Source of the DNA: VRUB01 sp046758085
Lineage (GTDB): Bacteria > Pseudomonadota > Gammaproteobacteria > Acidiferrobacterales > SPGG2
DNA: 27,097 nt
NCBI GenBank assembly: GCA_046758085.1
Contig: JBHHZP010000038.1
Location: forward strand, 1-27,097
Direction: 5' to 3'
Shown here: positions 7,728 to 15,614 of the stretch, piece after piece
How positions within the stretch are numbered: position 1 is the stretch's first letter
Layout of the letters: each line of letters opens with the position of its first letter
Program-made: the position numbers and the translations under genes
The notes under the pieces: model-generated
Database searches by the model: none
What the model saw: the letters and a program-made list of their open reading frames with translations, nothing else
Told to the model about the DNA's origin: nothing

Positions 7728-9554
7728 GTGAGGGGAGCACTAAAACTCGGTGGGGCGCTGCAGTCGGCCGGAACCAAAGCGGAGAATGCAGCCACCGCTC
7801 TTGCGCTGCTAGCTATCGTCCTGCTGCCCCTCATAGAGGTCATCGGGCGTGCCTTGATTGGCCTGGGGATACCCGGCTCGATCGACTACGTGCGTCACCT
7901 GACGCTATGGGTGGCTTTCTTGGGAGCGGGCGTCGCCGCCAGGGACGGGAAGCACCTGTCGCTCGGTTTCGCAGCCTTTTTGCGCGGGCGCTGGCGTCTG
8001 GCCGCGAGCATCGTCGCCGGGTCGGTGGCGACAGCCGTGGCGTTTCTGCTGGGGTGGGCCTCGCTTGAGATGGTGCGCGCCGACAGCGTTATGACTGCCA
8101 CCTTAGGTGGCGTGATCCCACAGTGGATGGCCGAGGTCATCATGCCCATCGGGTTCACGATTATCGGCGCTCGATTCCTCTGGCGTACGCCGGGTGGACA
8201 CGGGGGGCGATTGATCGCACTCGCCGTGACCGTGCTGATTGTAGGCTTGACCTTTTGGCCAGAGGCGAGCCGTGCACTGCTGTTGTTTCCCGGTATAGGC
8301 GCGATCCTTGTCGCCGCACTGGCCGGCGCCCCCATTTTTGTCATTCTCGGGGCAGCCGCATTGCTGTTGTTCTACATCGACGCGGTACCGCTGGCGGCAA
8401 TCCCGGTCGAAGCCTATCGCATCGCGTCCAATCCGATACTGCCGACCATTCCGTTATTTACGCTCGCGGGCACGATACTGGCCGAGGGGCAGGCGTCGGT
8501 TCGTTTGACGCGGCTATTCCACGCGCTGTTCGGCTGGATCCCCGGTGGGACCGCCGTCGCGACCATCGCCGTTTGTGCGTTCTTTACCACCTTCACCGGC
8601 GGCTCGGGTGTTACGATTCTCGCACTCGGAGGGCTGATGTTGCCGGTACTGCTGCGCGAGGGCTATGCCGAGCGGTTCTCTGTCGGCGCACTGACCGCAT
8701 CAGGCAGCCTCGGGATTCTATTGCCGCCGAGCCTGTTGATTATCCTCTACGGTGTGTCGGCACACGTGCCCATCAACAAGCTCTTTCTCGCCGGTCTGCT
8801 GCCGGGGTTTTTGTTAATCGCAATGTTTTCCATCTACGCGGTGCGCGAGGGCTGGATCATCGTTGGTGGCCGCAGTCGATTTCAACTGCATGGGGCGTTA
8901 TCGGCGATTTGGGAGGCGAAGTGGGAGGTGGCGTTACCGGTAGCAATCCTGTACGGCATATTCTCCGGCTATGCAACGCTGGTAGAAGTAGCCGGTCTAG
9001 CTGCAATCTACGTGATTGTCGTCGAGTTCTTCATACACCGTGACATCAGCCTGCGGCGCGATTTCTCGCGTATCCTGGTCGATGCCGCGATCATGATCGG
9101 CGGCGTCATGATCATCCTCGCATCGGCTATGGGGCTTACGAACTATCTCATCTTCGCCGATGTACCGACGTTGGCTGCTGATTGGGTACGGTCTGGAATC
9201 GAGTCACCATGGGTATTCTTGCTCGCGCTTAACGGCTTTCTGCTTGTCGCGGGGTCTCTTTTGGACATTTTTTCGGCGCTCGTCGTGATCGTGCCTTTGA
9301 TCCTCCCGATCGCCGCCGCCTTCGGTGTGGATCCGATACACCTCGGAATCATATTTCTGGCGAATATGCAACTTGGTTACCTGACGCCGCCAGTGGGAAT
9401 GAATCTGTTTCTTGCTTCGTTCCGGTTCAAGCGGGATCTCTTGGACATATGGTACTCCTGTGTCCCGTTTTTCCTGATTTCGCTGATCGGGGTTCTTATT
9501 ATTACCTTTGTGCCGGCCCTGACGGTGGGGGTCGTGAAACTATTCGGTTTGTGA
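7728..9554 (+). CDS. dctM: TRAP transporter fused permease (DctQ-DctM)
   Basis: A 608-residue inner-membrane protein that fuses the small (DctQ) and large (DctM) TRAP permease subunits. Residues about 20-165 hold four membrane segments with DctQ-type patterns (LPLIEVIGRALIG...GSIDYVRHLTLWVAFLGA). Residues about 168-608 hold the DctM part with many membrane segments, a NPILPTIPLFTLAGTIL segment, GGSGVTILALGGLMLPVL, and the C-terminal signature NMQLGYLTPPVGMNLF. TRAP systems are secondary transporters that use an ion gradient, usually sodium, to import solutes delivered by the binding protein. The start given is GTG 7728, 11 bp after the dctP stop. No good ribosome binding site precedes it and an AGGGGAG lies just inside the frame, so translation may be coupled to dctP or begin elsewhere. 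Confidence 0.9.
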   Translation: MRGALKLGGALQSAGTKAENAATALALLAIVLLPLIEVIGRALIGLGIPGSIDYVRHLTLWVAFLGAGVAARDGKHLSLGFAAFLRGRWRLAASIVAGSVATAVAFLLGWASLEMVRADSVMTATLGGVIPQWMAEVIMPIGFTIIGARFLWRTPGGHGGRLIALAVTVLIVGLTFWPEASRALLLFPGIGAILVAALAGAPIFVILGAAALLLFYIDAVPLAAIPVEAYRIASNPILPTIPLFTLAGTILAEGQASVRLTRLFHALFGWIPGGTAVATIAVCAFFTTFTGGSGVTILALGGLMLPVLLREGYAERFSVGALTASGSLGILLPPSLLIILYGVSAHVPINKLFLAGLLPGFLLIAMFSIYAVREGWIIVGGRSRFQLHGALSAIWEAKWEVALPVAILYGIFSGYATLVEVAGLAAIYVIVVEFFIHRDISLRRDFSRILVDAAIMIGGVMIILASAMGLTNYLIFADVPTLAADWVRSGIESPWVFLLALNGFLLVAGSLLDIFSALVVIVPLILPIAAAFGVDPIHLGIIFLANMQLGYLTPPVGMNLFLASFRFKRDLLDIWYSCVPFFLISLIGVLIITFVPALTVGVVKLFGL

Positions 9555-9963
9555 GCTGGAACGTGTGCGGATCCGGGGGAGGGGGGCGAATCAAGCGAGC
9601 GGCGAATTTTGCATGGTGATCGTAATATGTTGAAACTCATGGAAAACTTGTCCGACCCGGCGATGTCACCGACGCGAAGGTGGGCCGGCTGTGTTTTGTT
9701 CCATCGCGTTGCCATATGGTCTACGCTTATTGATAAACACGACGATGACCCGCGCCGTGCCAGCCTCGTGCCACCCGCGCATGGGTCCGGGACAGTGGAA
9801 ATCGGGGTCACTGCACGCCGCCACAGCCTGGAAAAGCGGGCGCACTGCCTTAATAATCGGAGGAGCGTTAGGGAGTCTCGCGGTGCCGGTCGGGCCATGG
9901 TGCTGACCGCAGCGCCCGGACGGTTGTACGACCTTTGAGCAAAGCTGTAAACGGAGTAACCGC
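9555..9963. other. Gap between the TRAP operon and the GGDEF-EAL gene
   Basis: About 400 bp in which I recognise no gene. Open frames exist on both strands, but their translations are rich in Arg, Pro and Ser with no family resemblance. A GGAGGAG near 9861 could be a ribosome binding site for a tiny frame starting at 9897, but nothing supports that it is expressed. No convincing terminator for the TRAP operon is visible. Just before the next gene, GGAG ending at 9956 is a good ribosome binding site for ATG 9964. Confidence 0.4.
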
Positions 9964-11799
9964 ATGACGGCGCTGACAGCGAGCCACAGCCTGACCACCA
10001 ACGTTGAACGCCTCAGGGGCAAGGCAAACAAATACGCCATATACGGCGTAGTTATCGCCATTGTCGCCATCACGGTAGCCACTGCGATGGTCAGCTATTA
10101 TCAAACCGGCGGCATGAGTCTCCCCGGGTTGATTCAGGCACAGCAGTCCAACAAGGCGCTGTGGCTGCTCGATGCCATGCCCTTTTTCTTCGCCATGTGG
10201 GGGCAGTATGTAGGCTCGGTGATCGCCTACGAGGCGAGCGCCCTGGTCGTCGACCAGACCAGCGAGCTGCGAGCGCAGACGACCGCGCTCGAGCAGCAGG
10301 CGATGCACGATATCACGCACGATCGGCTGACAGGTCTGCCCAACCGGGCGCTGCTGCGTGATCGCCTGGAGCAGGCGCTGAACGTCGCGCAGCACGGCCG
10401 GATGCGGTTGGCCGTGCTAGTGATGGACCTCGATCGCTTCAAGGAGATCAACGACACACTCGGTCATTTCAACGGTGATCGCCTGCTCAAGCAGGTGGCC
10501 GCGCGGCTGGAAGGAATGATTCAAGACACCGCAACGGTGGCGCGCCTGGGTGGCGACGAGTTTGCCATCATGTTGACGAAGTTGGACTCGGTTAGAGAAG
10601 CGACGAAGATGGCCCAAAATATCGGCAAGGCGCTGCAGACGCCTTTCGCGCTAGAGGGCCTTAAGCTCGACGTACAGGCCAGCATTGGCATCGCGGTGTT
10701 CCCCGAGCATGGTCCGGATGCCGACACCTTGCTGCAACGGGCGGACGTCGCGATGTACATGGCGAAGCAAGAGAAATCCGGCTTTGTCGTCTACGATCCC
10801 AAGCACGACAAGCATAGCCCCCACCGCTTGACTCTCATGGGAGAGTTGCGCCACGCCATCGAAACCGATGAGCTGGTATTGCACTACCAGCCCAAGGTCA
10901 ACATCAAGTCGGCACAGCTCACCGATGTAGAGGCGCTGGTTCGCTGGCAGCACCCGCAACACAACTTGATGAGCCCCAACGAATTTATTCCGCTGGCAGA
11001 GCGCACCGGCCTGATCAAGCCGTTGACCATATGGGTGTTGAACCATGCCATGCAACAACACAGCAATTGGAAAAAGACCGGTCTTGATATCGGTATAGCC
11101 GTCAACATATCTGCCTACGGACTGCTCGACCTGGAGCTCCCGGATCTAATAGCCGGTTTGCTGGCATCCCACGGTGTTGTCCCCGAGCGTTTGAAGCTGG
11201 AGATCACCGAGACCAGCATTATGGTAGACCAGGAGCGAGCGCTGCAGATCCTGACGCGGCTTGCTGACATGGGTGTAGGCCTGTCGATCGATGACTTTGG
11301 TACCGGCTACTCATCGTTGTCTTATCTGAGCAAGCTACCCGTGAGCGAGATAAAGATCGACAAGTCTTTTGTTATGGATATGGACGAAAACCCCAAGCAC
11401 GAGATGATCGTGCGCGCTACCGTTGACCTGGCGCATAACCTGGATCTTGAGGTAATTGGCGAGGGGACGCGATCCCATGAGATCTACCTGCAGCTCGAAA
11501 AGCTCGGCTCCGACGCTGCCCAGGGCGAGTACATCAGCCACCCGCTGAGTACCGAAGACTTTGCCCGCTGGATAAAAGAGGCGCCGTGGGAGGTCCGCAC
11601 GCGGCCCCCCGAGGAGCAAACACCGGTGCAGGCCATAGAGAAACAGCCCGAAGGGCCGAAACCGGACAAGCGTTCGATCGAGACCACGATCAAGGAGCTT
11701 GAGGACTTTATTGGCAACGTTGACCTGCGCGCGACCCTGTCCAAGTCGAAGCCCAAAAAACCCAAGCCACGCAAACGCGCTGGGCGCAGCGGCGCCTGA
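9964..11799 (+). CDS. Membrane-bound GGDEF-EAL protein (cyclic di-GMP synthesis/degradation)
   Basis: The 611-residue protein has two N-terminal membrane segments (about 24-45 and 66-92), a short coiled stretch (about 96-115), a GGDEF domain (about 119-278) and an EAL domain (about 285-540). The diguanylate cyclase motif RLGGDEF is intact at residues 194-200. The allosteric inhibitory RxxD that normally sits five residues before it is replaced by QDTA. The phosphodiesterase part keeps EAL (323-325), Asn381, Glu413, DDFGTG (443-448), Lys467, Glu500 and Gln520, so it should be able to cleave cyclic di-GMP. Which activity dominates is unknown. A Pro/Lys-rich, basic tail (about 545-611) follows the EAL domain. 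No PAS or other sensor domain is seen. GGAG lies 7 bases before the ATG. It appears to be a single-gene unit closed by a stem-loop downstream. Confidence 0.93.
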   Translation: MTALTASHSLTTNVERLRGKANKYAIYGVVIAIVAITVATAMVSYYQTGGMSLPGLIQAQQSNKALWLLDAMPFFFAMWGQYVGSVIAYEASALVVDQTSELRAQTTALEQQAMHDITHDRLTGLPNRALLRDRLEQALNVAQHGRMRLAVLVMDLDRFKEINDTLGHFNGDRLLKQVAARLEGMIQDTATVARLGGDEFAIMLTKLDSVREATKMAQNIGKALQTPFALEGLKLDVQASIGIAVFPEHGPDADTLLQRADVAMYMAKQEKSGFVVYDPKHDKHSPHRLTLMGELRHAIETDELVLHYQPKVNIKSAQLTDVEALVRWQHPQHNLMSPNEFIPLAERTGLIKPLTIWVLNHAMQQHSNWKKTGLDIGIAVNISAYGLLDLELPDLIAGLLASHGVVPERLKLEITETSIMVDQERALQILTRLADMGVGLSIDDFGTGYSSLSYLSKLPVSEIKIDKSFVMDMDENPKHEMIVRATVDLAHNLDLEVIGEGTRSHEIYLQLEKLGSDAAQGEYISHPLSTEDFARWIKEAPWEVRTRPPEEQTPVQAIEKQPEGPKPDKRSIETTIKELEDFIGNVDLRATLSKSKPKKPKPRKRAGRSGA

Positions 11800-11823
11800 G
11801 TCCCTGAAGCGAATTAGCGATAC

Positions 11824-11849
11824 GCCAGCGGCCCCTGTGGGCGGCTGGC
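11824..11849 (+). terminator. Nested stem-loop after the GGDEF-EAL gene
   Basis: GCCAGC (11824-11829) pairs with GCTGGC (11844-11849), and inside it GCCC pairs with GGGC around a CTGT loop, with one G-G mismatch between the stems. It lies 25 bp past the stop codon and is very stable, but only a short TTGCT follows instead of a T-run. A perfect 14-bp palindrome, GCGCCCATGGGCGC, follows at 11861-11874. Confidence 0.5.
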
Positions 11850-12304
11850 TTGCTGGCGCGGCGCCCATGGGCGCATGGCCGCTGGTGCCAACACCCCTCT
11901 CGCAACCGGTCCTCTTTGGCTGAGCAATCCAGCCCGAGTGACGCAGGCTGGCGCGACGTGCCCGAAAATGCAGCCGTGTGCCCGCGTATGTCGAATATCT
12001 GCGCACCGCGTTGGGCCTGCCAATCGCGGTGCCCACCTACCGACGGGCCGTCCGGGCGAGTGCGTTGGTCGCGCACGAGCAGCGGGCGCGTGCACGACGG
12101 CACCGCCTGGCCGTTCCTAAGCGATTGAATTCTATCACCCTTCTATTGCCGAGCGCCGCACTGGGGCGCAGCCGCTGCGCGTTGGAGCAGACGCCACTCG
12201 CACTTATCGCCGTGCCGGTCGTCCGTTGCCGTTGATCATTGGCATGGAACTTGAACCATATGGTCCAAAGAGCGCCAGTGTTTCGGTAGAGGGGTGTGCA
12301 CGAA
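11850..12304. other. Gap upstream of the response regulator
   Basis: About 450 bp without a recognisable gene. Several frames are open through it, but their translations are Arg/Ala/Pro-rich and frame-independent, as expected of G/C-rich non-coding DNA. The most protein-like stretch (MPAYVEYLRTALGLPIAVP, from 11978) matches nothing I know. AGAGGGG at 12288-12294 probably serves as the ribosome binding site for the GTG at 12305. Confidence 0.4.
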
Positions 12305-12733
12305 GTGAAACCAACGATACTCTTGCTCGATGACGAAAGGGACAATCTCGTCATCCTTGAAAACGTCATCAAGCGGCTGGGAGCTGCAGACCAGGTCGCT
12401 ACAGTCAGCTTCACCTCGGCGCGCGAAGCGCTCGCGTGGTGTTGCCATCGAGAGCCGGTCTTGTGCCTGATCGACTACATGATGCCGGGCATGGATGGGC
12501 TCGATTTTACTGCCGCGGTATGCAAGCTGCCAGGTTTCCGCCGGATCCCCATCATTATGATTACCGGTATCTGCGACGCTACGGTTCGACAACACGCGCT
12601 CGCCAGCGGTGCCTCGGATTTCTGGTTGAAGCCTATCGATCCCGACGAGTTCAGGCTCAGACTGACGCACTTGCTTGATTACCTGAAGCCGAAAGAGGCT
12701 GCAGCGGCGTTGCCGGGGTTGGCCTGCGGGTAG
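12305..12733 (+). CDS. Stand-alone receiver-domain response regulator
   Basis: The product (142 residues) is a single CheY-like receiver domain with no output domain. It has the acidic pair (DD in ILLLDDE), the phospho-acceptor Asp57 in CLIDYMMPGMDG, the conserved Thr87 in MITG, and Lys109 in FWLKPID. A short Ala/Leu tail follows. It would receive a phosphoryl group from a histidine kinase not present in this window, and signal by protein contact. I chose the GTG at 12305 because AGAGGGG lies 10 bases upstream. The GTG at 12296 would put that site only one base away. The gene lies downstream of the GGDEF-EAL gene on the same strand but about 500 bp away, so a shared pathway is only a suggestion. 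It is convergent with the DUF218 gene. Confidence 0.9.
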   Translation: MKPTILLLDDERDNLVILENVIKRLGAADQVATVSFTSAREALAWCCHREPVLCLIDYMMPGMDGLDFTAAVCKLPGFRRIPIIMITGICDATVRQHALASGASDFWLKPIDPDEFRLRLTHLLDYLKPKEAAAALPGLACG

Positions 12734-12760
12734 AGCCGCGCCGCGTCAGCCCGCACGCTC

Positions 12761-13579
12761 TCAAGACTTAGGCTTTGCCTCAGCCCGCGGTTTTGTCTGA
12801 TCAGGGTTAAAGGTCGTTCGATACCACCAATAGCCCAGGCGTTCACGCAGTGCCATGGTGGTCCAGTAAAGACCCTTGGCCGATGGGAGATAGCCCAGGA
12901 TGCCGCGCTCGCGATCGCTCAGCGTGGTAAAGCCCAGTGGCGCCGCGGTGACTTTTATTCCCATTTTCTTGAAAGACCACGCCGCACGGCGCATATGCCA
13001 GGCGTGTGTCACCAGTACCACGCGATTAATACCGGCAGCTTCGAGTAACTGACTGCTCAGGACAGCATTGTGCAGTGTGGTACGGGAGCGAGACTCGCGC
13101 CATCGCGGTGTGATCCTGTATTCATTGCGTAACACGGTTGTCATAAGCTCGGCCTCCGGTAGGCGCCCGGTGCGCACCGCCCCGCCGCTGACCAGGATCG
13201 GCAGCCCAGTCTTCCTTTGCAGGCGCGCCGCATAGCGTAGGCGCTCGAGCGTGAAACGATTGACGGTGTCCGAACCGTACTCCGGTGCGTCCGCATAGCG
13301 ACCACCGCCCAGTACCACAATCGCTTGGGTTTTCTCGCCTAGCTCATCGATGCGATCAGCGTAGAGCGGTTGGGCGAATGCCTCCAGCGGCACCACGAGC
13401 TCGCGAGCGGTGAGCGGCACACTCAAGCCGAGCAGCAACGCCAGGCTCAAGCCGATGATGATTAATGCCGCGGCCCGCCATTTGGAGTAGATGGCGAACC
13501 CCAAGGCGGCCATTATGATCAGACCTCCCGGGGGGAGCAGGAAAGGCGCCAGTACGTGCTCCCAGTCAGTCAGGCTCAC
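12761..13579 (-). CDS. YdcF/ElyC-like membrane protein (DUF218)
   Basis: A 272-residue inner-membrane protein with two N-terminal membrane helices (about 15-31 and 36-55) and a DUF218 domain at about 83-245. The family signatures are visible: AIVVLGGG, ILVSGG, then VVLVTHAWHMRRA with the conserved His residues. Relatives include ElyC and SanA in Escherichia coli, which affect envelope integrity and peptidoglycan or undecaprenyl-phosphate homeostasis. The exact reaction is not established. The start is GTG at 13579 without a clear ribosome binding site. A CCCCG/CGGGG hairpin lies at 13591-13605 just upstream. It follows lipB on the same strand after 180 bp, the place where lipA often stands in related genomes. 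Confidence 0.85.
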   Translation of the reverse strand: MSLTDWEHVLAPFLLPPGGLIIMAALGFAIYSKWRAAALIIIGLSLALLLGLSVPLTARELVVPLEAFAQPLYADRIDELGEKTQAIVVLGGGRYADAPEYGSDTVNRFTLERLRYAARLQRKTGLPILVSGGAVRTGRLPEAELMTTVLRNEYRITPRWRESRSRTTLHNAVLSSQLLEAAGINRVVLVTHAWHMRRAAWSFKKMGIKVTAAPLGFTTLSDRERGILGYLPSAKGLYWTTMALRERLGYWWYRTTFNPDQTKPRAEAKPKS

Positions 13580-13759
13580 GATGGCACAGTCCCCGGCGTT
13601 CGGGGCCCGGTGAGGGAACGCGCAAGACCGGAAAATTTCGCGACCATCCCATCAGTAGATTTGCTCGTAGCAGGCAGACAATTTTGATAGGCCGGGGTAA
13701 TCAGCCGCAGTCGTGCCCATGCGCGTCGAAAAGTCGGCGCGCACAGGCTAACTTCGTGG

Positions 13760-14440
13760 TCAGGCATCGCTGCTTGATGGCGTATGCGCGAATAGCGAAT
13801 CTACCTCGGCCTCAAATGAATTGTAGCCAAGATCTCGCGTAAGGTAGGGTATAAGCATTTCCCCCGCGCGTGCCACGTCGCCACGTATTTCAAGGTCGGC
13901 GAGTTGTGTGACCTCCAGGTCGGAGTAACCGCATGGATCGATGGCATCGAACGGCGCCAAATCCATATCTACATTTAGCGCGAGCCCGTGGTAGCTCATG
14001 CCCCGGCGCACGCGTAGACCCAGTGCAGCGATTTTCTTGTTCATCACATAAACACCCGGTGCGCCTGCGCGCCGCTGGGACTGGATGCCGTGTGCCTCGA
14101 GCAGGTCGATCACCGCCTGCTCGAGGCCGTGAACTAGTTGCTTGATGCCCCAGGCACGACGTGCCAGGTCCATAAGGACATAAGCCAGCAACTGTCCCGG
14201 CCCATGATAGGTCATGTCACCGCCACGGTCGCTATGTACAAACGGGACGTTATGGGGATTAGCATATTCCTTGCGCCGGCCCCGCAGGCCGCTGGTATAG
14301 ACGGGCGGATGCTGCAACAGCCAGATCTCATCGGGGGTAAGGTTGTGGCGCCGCGCGCAAAATGCCTGCATGGCGTGCCAGGCAGTTTCGTAGTCAACCT
14401 CTCCGAGCTTTCTTACTACGACGTGGGAGTTTTTATCCAT
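13760..14440 (-). CDS. lipB: Octanoyl-[acyl carrier protein]:protein N-octanoyltransferase
   Basis: LipB moves octanoate from acyl carrier protein to lipoyl domains of 2-oxoacid dehydrogenases and the glycine cleavage H protein, the first step of endogenous lipoate synthesis in the cytoplasm. The family core is clear: DRGGDMTYHGPGQL, GAPGVYV, KKIAALGLRVRRG, SYHGLALNV and DPCGY. With ATG 14440 as start the protein is 226 residues, and the catalytic pair falls at Lys136 and Cys170, almost exactly the Escherichia coli positions. The longer frame from 14488 would add 16 unneeded residues. The segment after HPPVYT is SGLRGRRKEY rather than the common LG...GK..H form, a minor divergence. It follows dat after 87 bp with a hairpin between. 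Confidence 0.95.
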   Translation of the reverse strand: MDKNSHVVVRKLGEVDYETAWHAMQAFCARRHNLTPDEIWLLQHPPVYTSGLRGRRKEYANPHNVPFVHSDRGGDMTYHGPGQLLAYVLMDLARRAWGIKQLVHGLEQAVIDLLEAHGIQSQRRAGAPGVYVMNKKIAALGLRVRRGMSYHGLALNVDMDLAPFDAIDPCGYSDLEVTQLADLEIRGDVARAGEMLIPYLTRDLGYNSFEAEVDSLFAHTPSSSDA

Positions 14441-14492
14441 GGGTCCGCCGGGCAGCCACCGACGAAAGTGCTGTGACGGTAATATCAAGGCA

Positions 14493-14512
14493 CGCGCAGG
14501 CGTCGCTGCGCG
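14493..14512. other. Hairpin between dat and lipB
   Basis: CGCGCAG (14493-14499) and CTGCGCG (14506-14512) form a perfect 7-bp stem with a 6-base loop in the 87-bp spacer. On the transcribed strand no T-run follows, so it may be a processing or attenuation element rather than a full terminator. Confidence 0.45.
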
Positions 14513-14527
14513 AGCGGCGGCTCGATG

Positions 14528-15388
14528 TTAATCTACGCGGCCCTCACTAAACGCGCGTTTATAACCCTGGTAATGTTGGTACATGCGCGCGAATACTGGC
14601 CCCGGCTCACCACCCCCCACGGTCGCCCCGTCAATACGGATCACCGGCTTGATCTCGTTGGTAGAGCTGGCGATCCAGATCTCGTCCGCCGTCGCCAGCT
14701 CGCTCTCTTTTACGGCGCGTTCGATCGACGGGACGTCATGCTGCTGCGCCAACTCGAGAACCAGACCGCGGGTGATGCCCGCTAGGATGAGCGGCCCCTT
14801 CGGCGGCGTCACCACGGTATCGTCGCGCACGAGAAAGACATTGCTGGCGGCGCCCTCGGTAACGACGCCGTCGCGCACGAGAATCGTCTCCTCTGCACCG
14901 CTCTCGGCCGCCTGCTGGCGCAACATTACGGCCGCCAGTAGTGCCGTAGACTTGATATCGCAGCGCCGCCAACGGATGTCCTCGGCCGTAATCACGGCAA
15001 TTCCGGTCGCAGCGGATGTCGCCGTGGCATAGTTCATTCGCTGCGCATAGGCAAACACCGTCGGGCGTGCGTTGTCGGGAAAGGCGTGGTTTCTACGCGC
15101 TACACCGCGCGTAACCTGCAGGTACGCATACTGATCATCGGTGCCGGCATCATCGACCAGTCGCTGCAACACGCCTGCCCATTGCGAGTCGGTCAACGGG
15201 TTTTCCAGTCCGATTGCGCCCAGGCTGTTGCGCAGACGTTGCAGATGTTGCCCCAGGCGGAACAAGCGGCCACCGAATACCGGTACTACCTCGTAGATGC
15301 CGTCACCGAAGATAAAACCCCGGTCCATAGGAGAGATCGACGCAGTCTCCGCGGCAACGAACTCGCCGTTGAGATAAACCGTGCCCAT
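14528..15388 (-). CDS. dat: D-amino acid (D-alanine) aminotransferase-like, PLP class IV
   Basis: This class IV PLP aminotransferase most resembles D-alanine transaminases, which interconvert D-alanine, D-glutamate and their oxoacids and so supply D-amino acids for peptidoglycan. From ATG 15388 it is 286 residues, the usual family length, beginning MGTVYLNGEFV. The PLP lysine is Lys146 in WRRCDIKSTALLAAV (Lys145 in the Bacillus enzyme). The cofactor phosphate loop EGAASNVF and the DRGFIFGDGIYEVVPVFGG substrate segment are present. The Asp-rich D-amino acid type is favoured over branched-chain (IlvE) or aminodeoxychorismate lyase, but sequence alone is not final. A longer frame from 15481 would add 31 residues that partly duplicate the end of RlpA, so I did not use it. 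It lies between rlpA and lipB in the envelope cluster. Confidence 0.87.
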   Translation of the reverse strand: MGTVYLNGEFVAAETASISPMDRGFIFGDGIYEVVPVFGGRLFRLGQHLQRLRNSLGAIGLENPLTDSQWAGVLQRLVDDAGTDDQYAYLQVTRGVARRNHAFPDNARPTVFAYAQRMNYATATSAATGIAVITAEDIRWRRCDIKSTALLAAVMLRQQAAESGAEETILVRDGVVTEGAASNVFLVRDDTVVTPPKGPLILAGITRGLVLELAQQHDVPSIERAVKESELATADEIWIASSTNEIKPVIRIDGATVGGGEPGPVFARMYQHYQGYKRAFSEGRVD

Positions 15389-15398
15389 GGCCGCGATG

Positions 15399-15614
15399 TC
15401 GATCGCCTGCTGCCGGCGCGATCCAGCGCTGTCCTCCCTGGCCGGGCCCTTGTTGTGCTGTTGCGGTTTCGTGGCGGTCATAGTACTCGGTGCTCTGGGG
15501 TTGGGGGTTCAACATGACCCGCTAGCTTACGTGCCGCTCGCCACCGGGTCTACCCCGGTGCTGCGGGTCGCGACGGTGGGGCTACTCGATCGCCTGTTCC
15601 CGACGCGATCCAGC
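15399..15614. repeat. Diverged 29-bp direct repeat spanning the rlpA-dat junction
   Basis: Positions 15399-15427 and 15586-15614 match at 26 of 29 bases, both starting TCGATCGCCTG and ending CGCGATCCAGC. The right copy encodes the last residues of RlpA (AGSRREQAIE) and the left copy, in the frame upstream of dat, would read AGSRRQQAID. The copies are 187 bp apart. Confidence 0.8.

Noticed and set aside
9609..9938. Plus-strand 109-residue frame in the gap after the TRAP operon
   Set aside because: Composition is Arg/Ser/Pro-rich with no recognisable family and no clear ribosome binding site at its start.
11978..12235. Plus-strand 85-residue frame before the response regulator
   Set aside because: No family resemblance. 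Other frames are equally open in this G/C-rich stretch.
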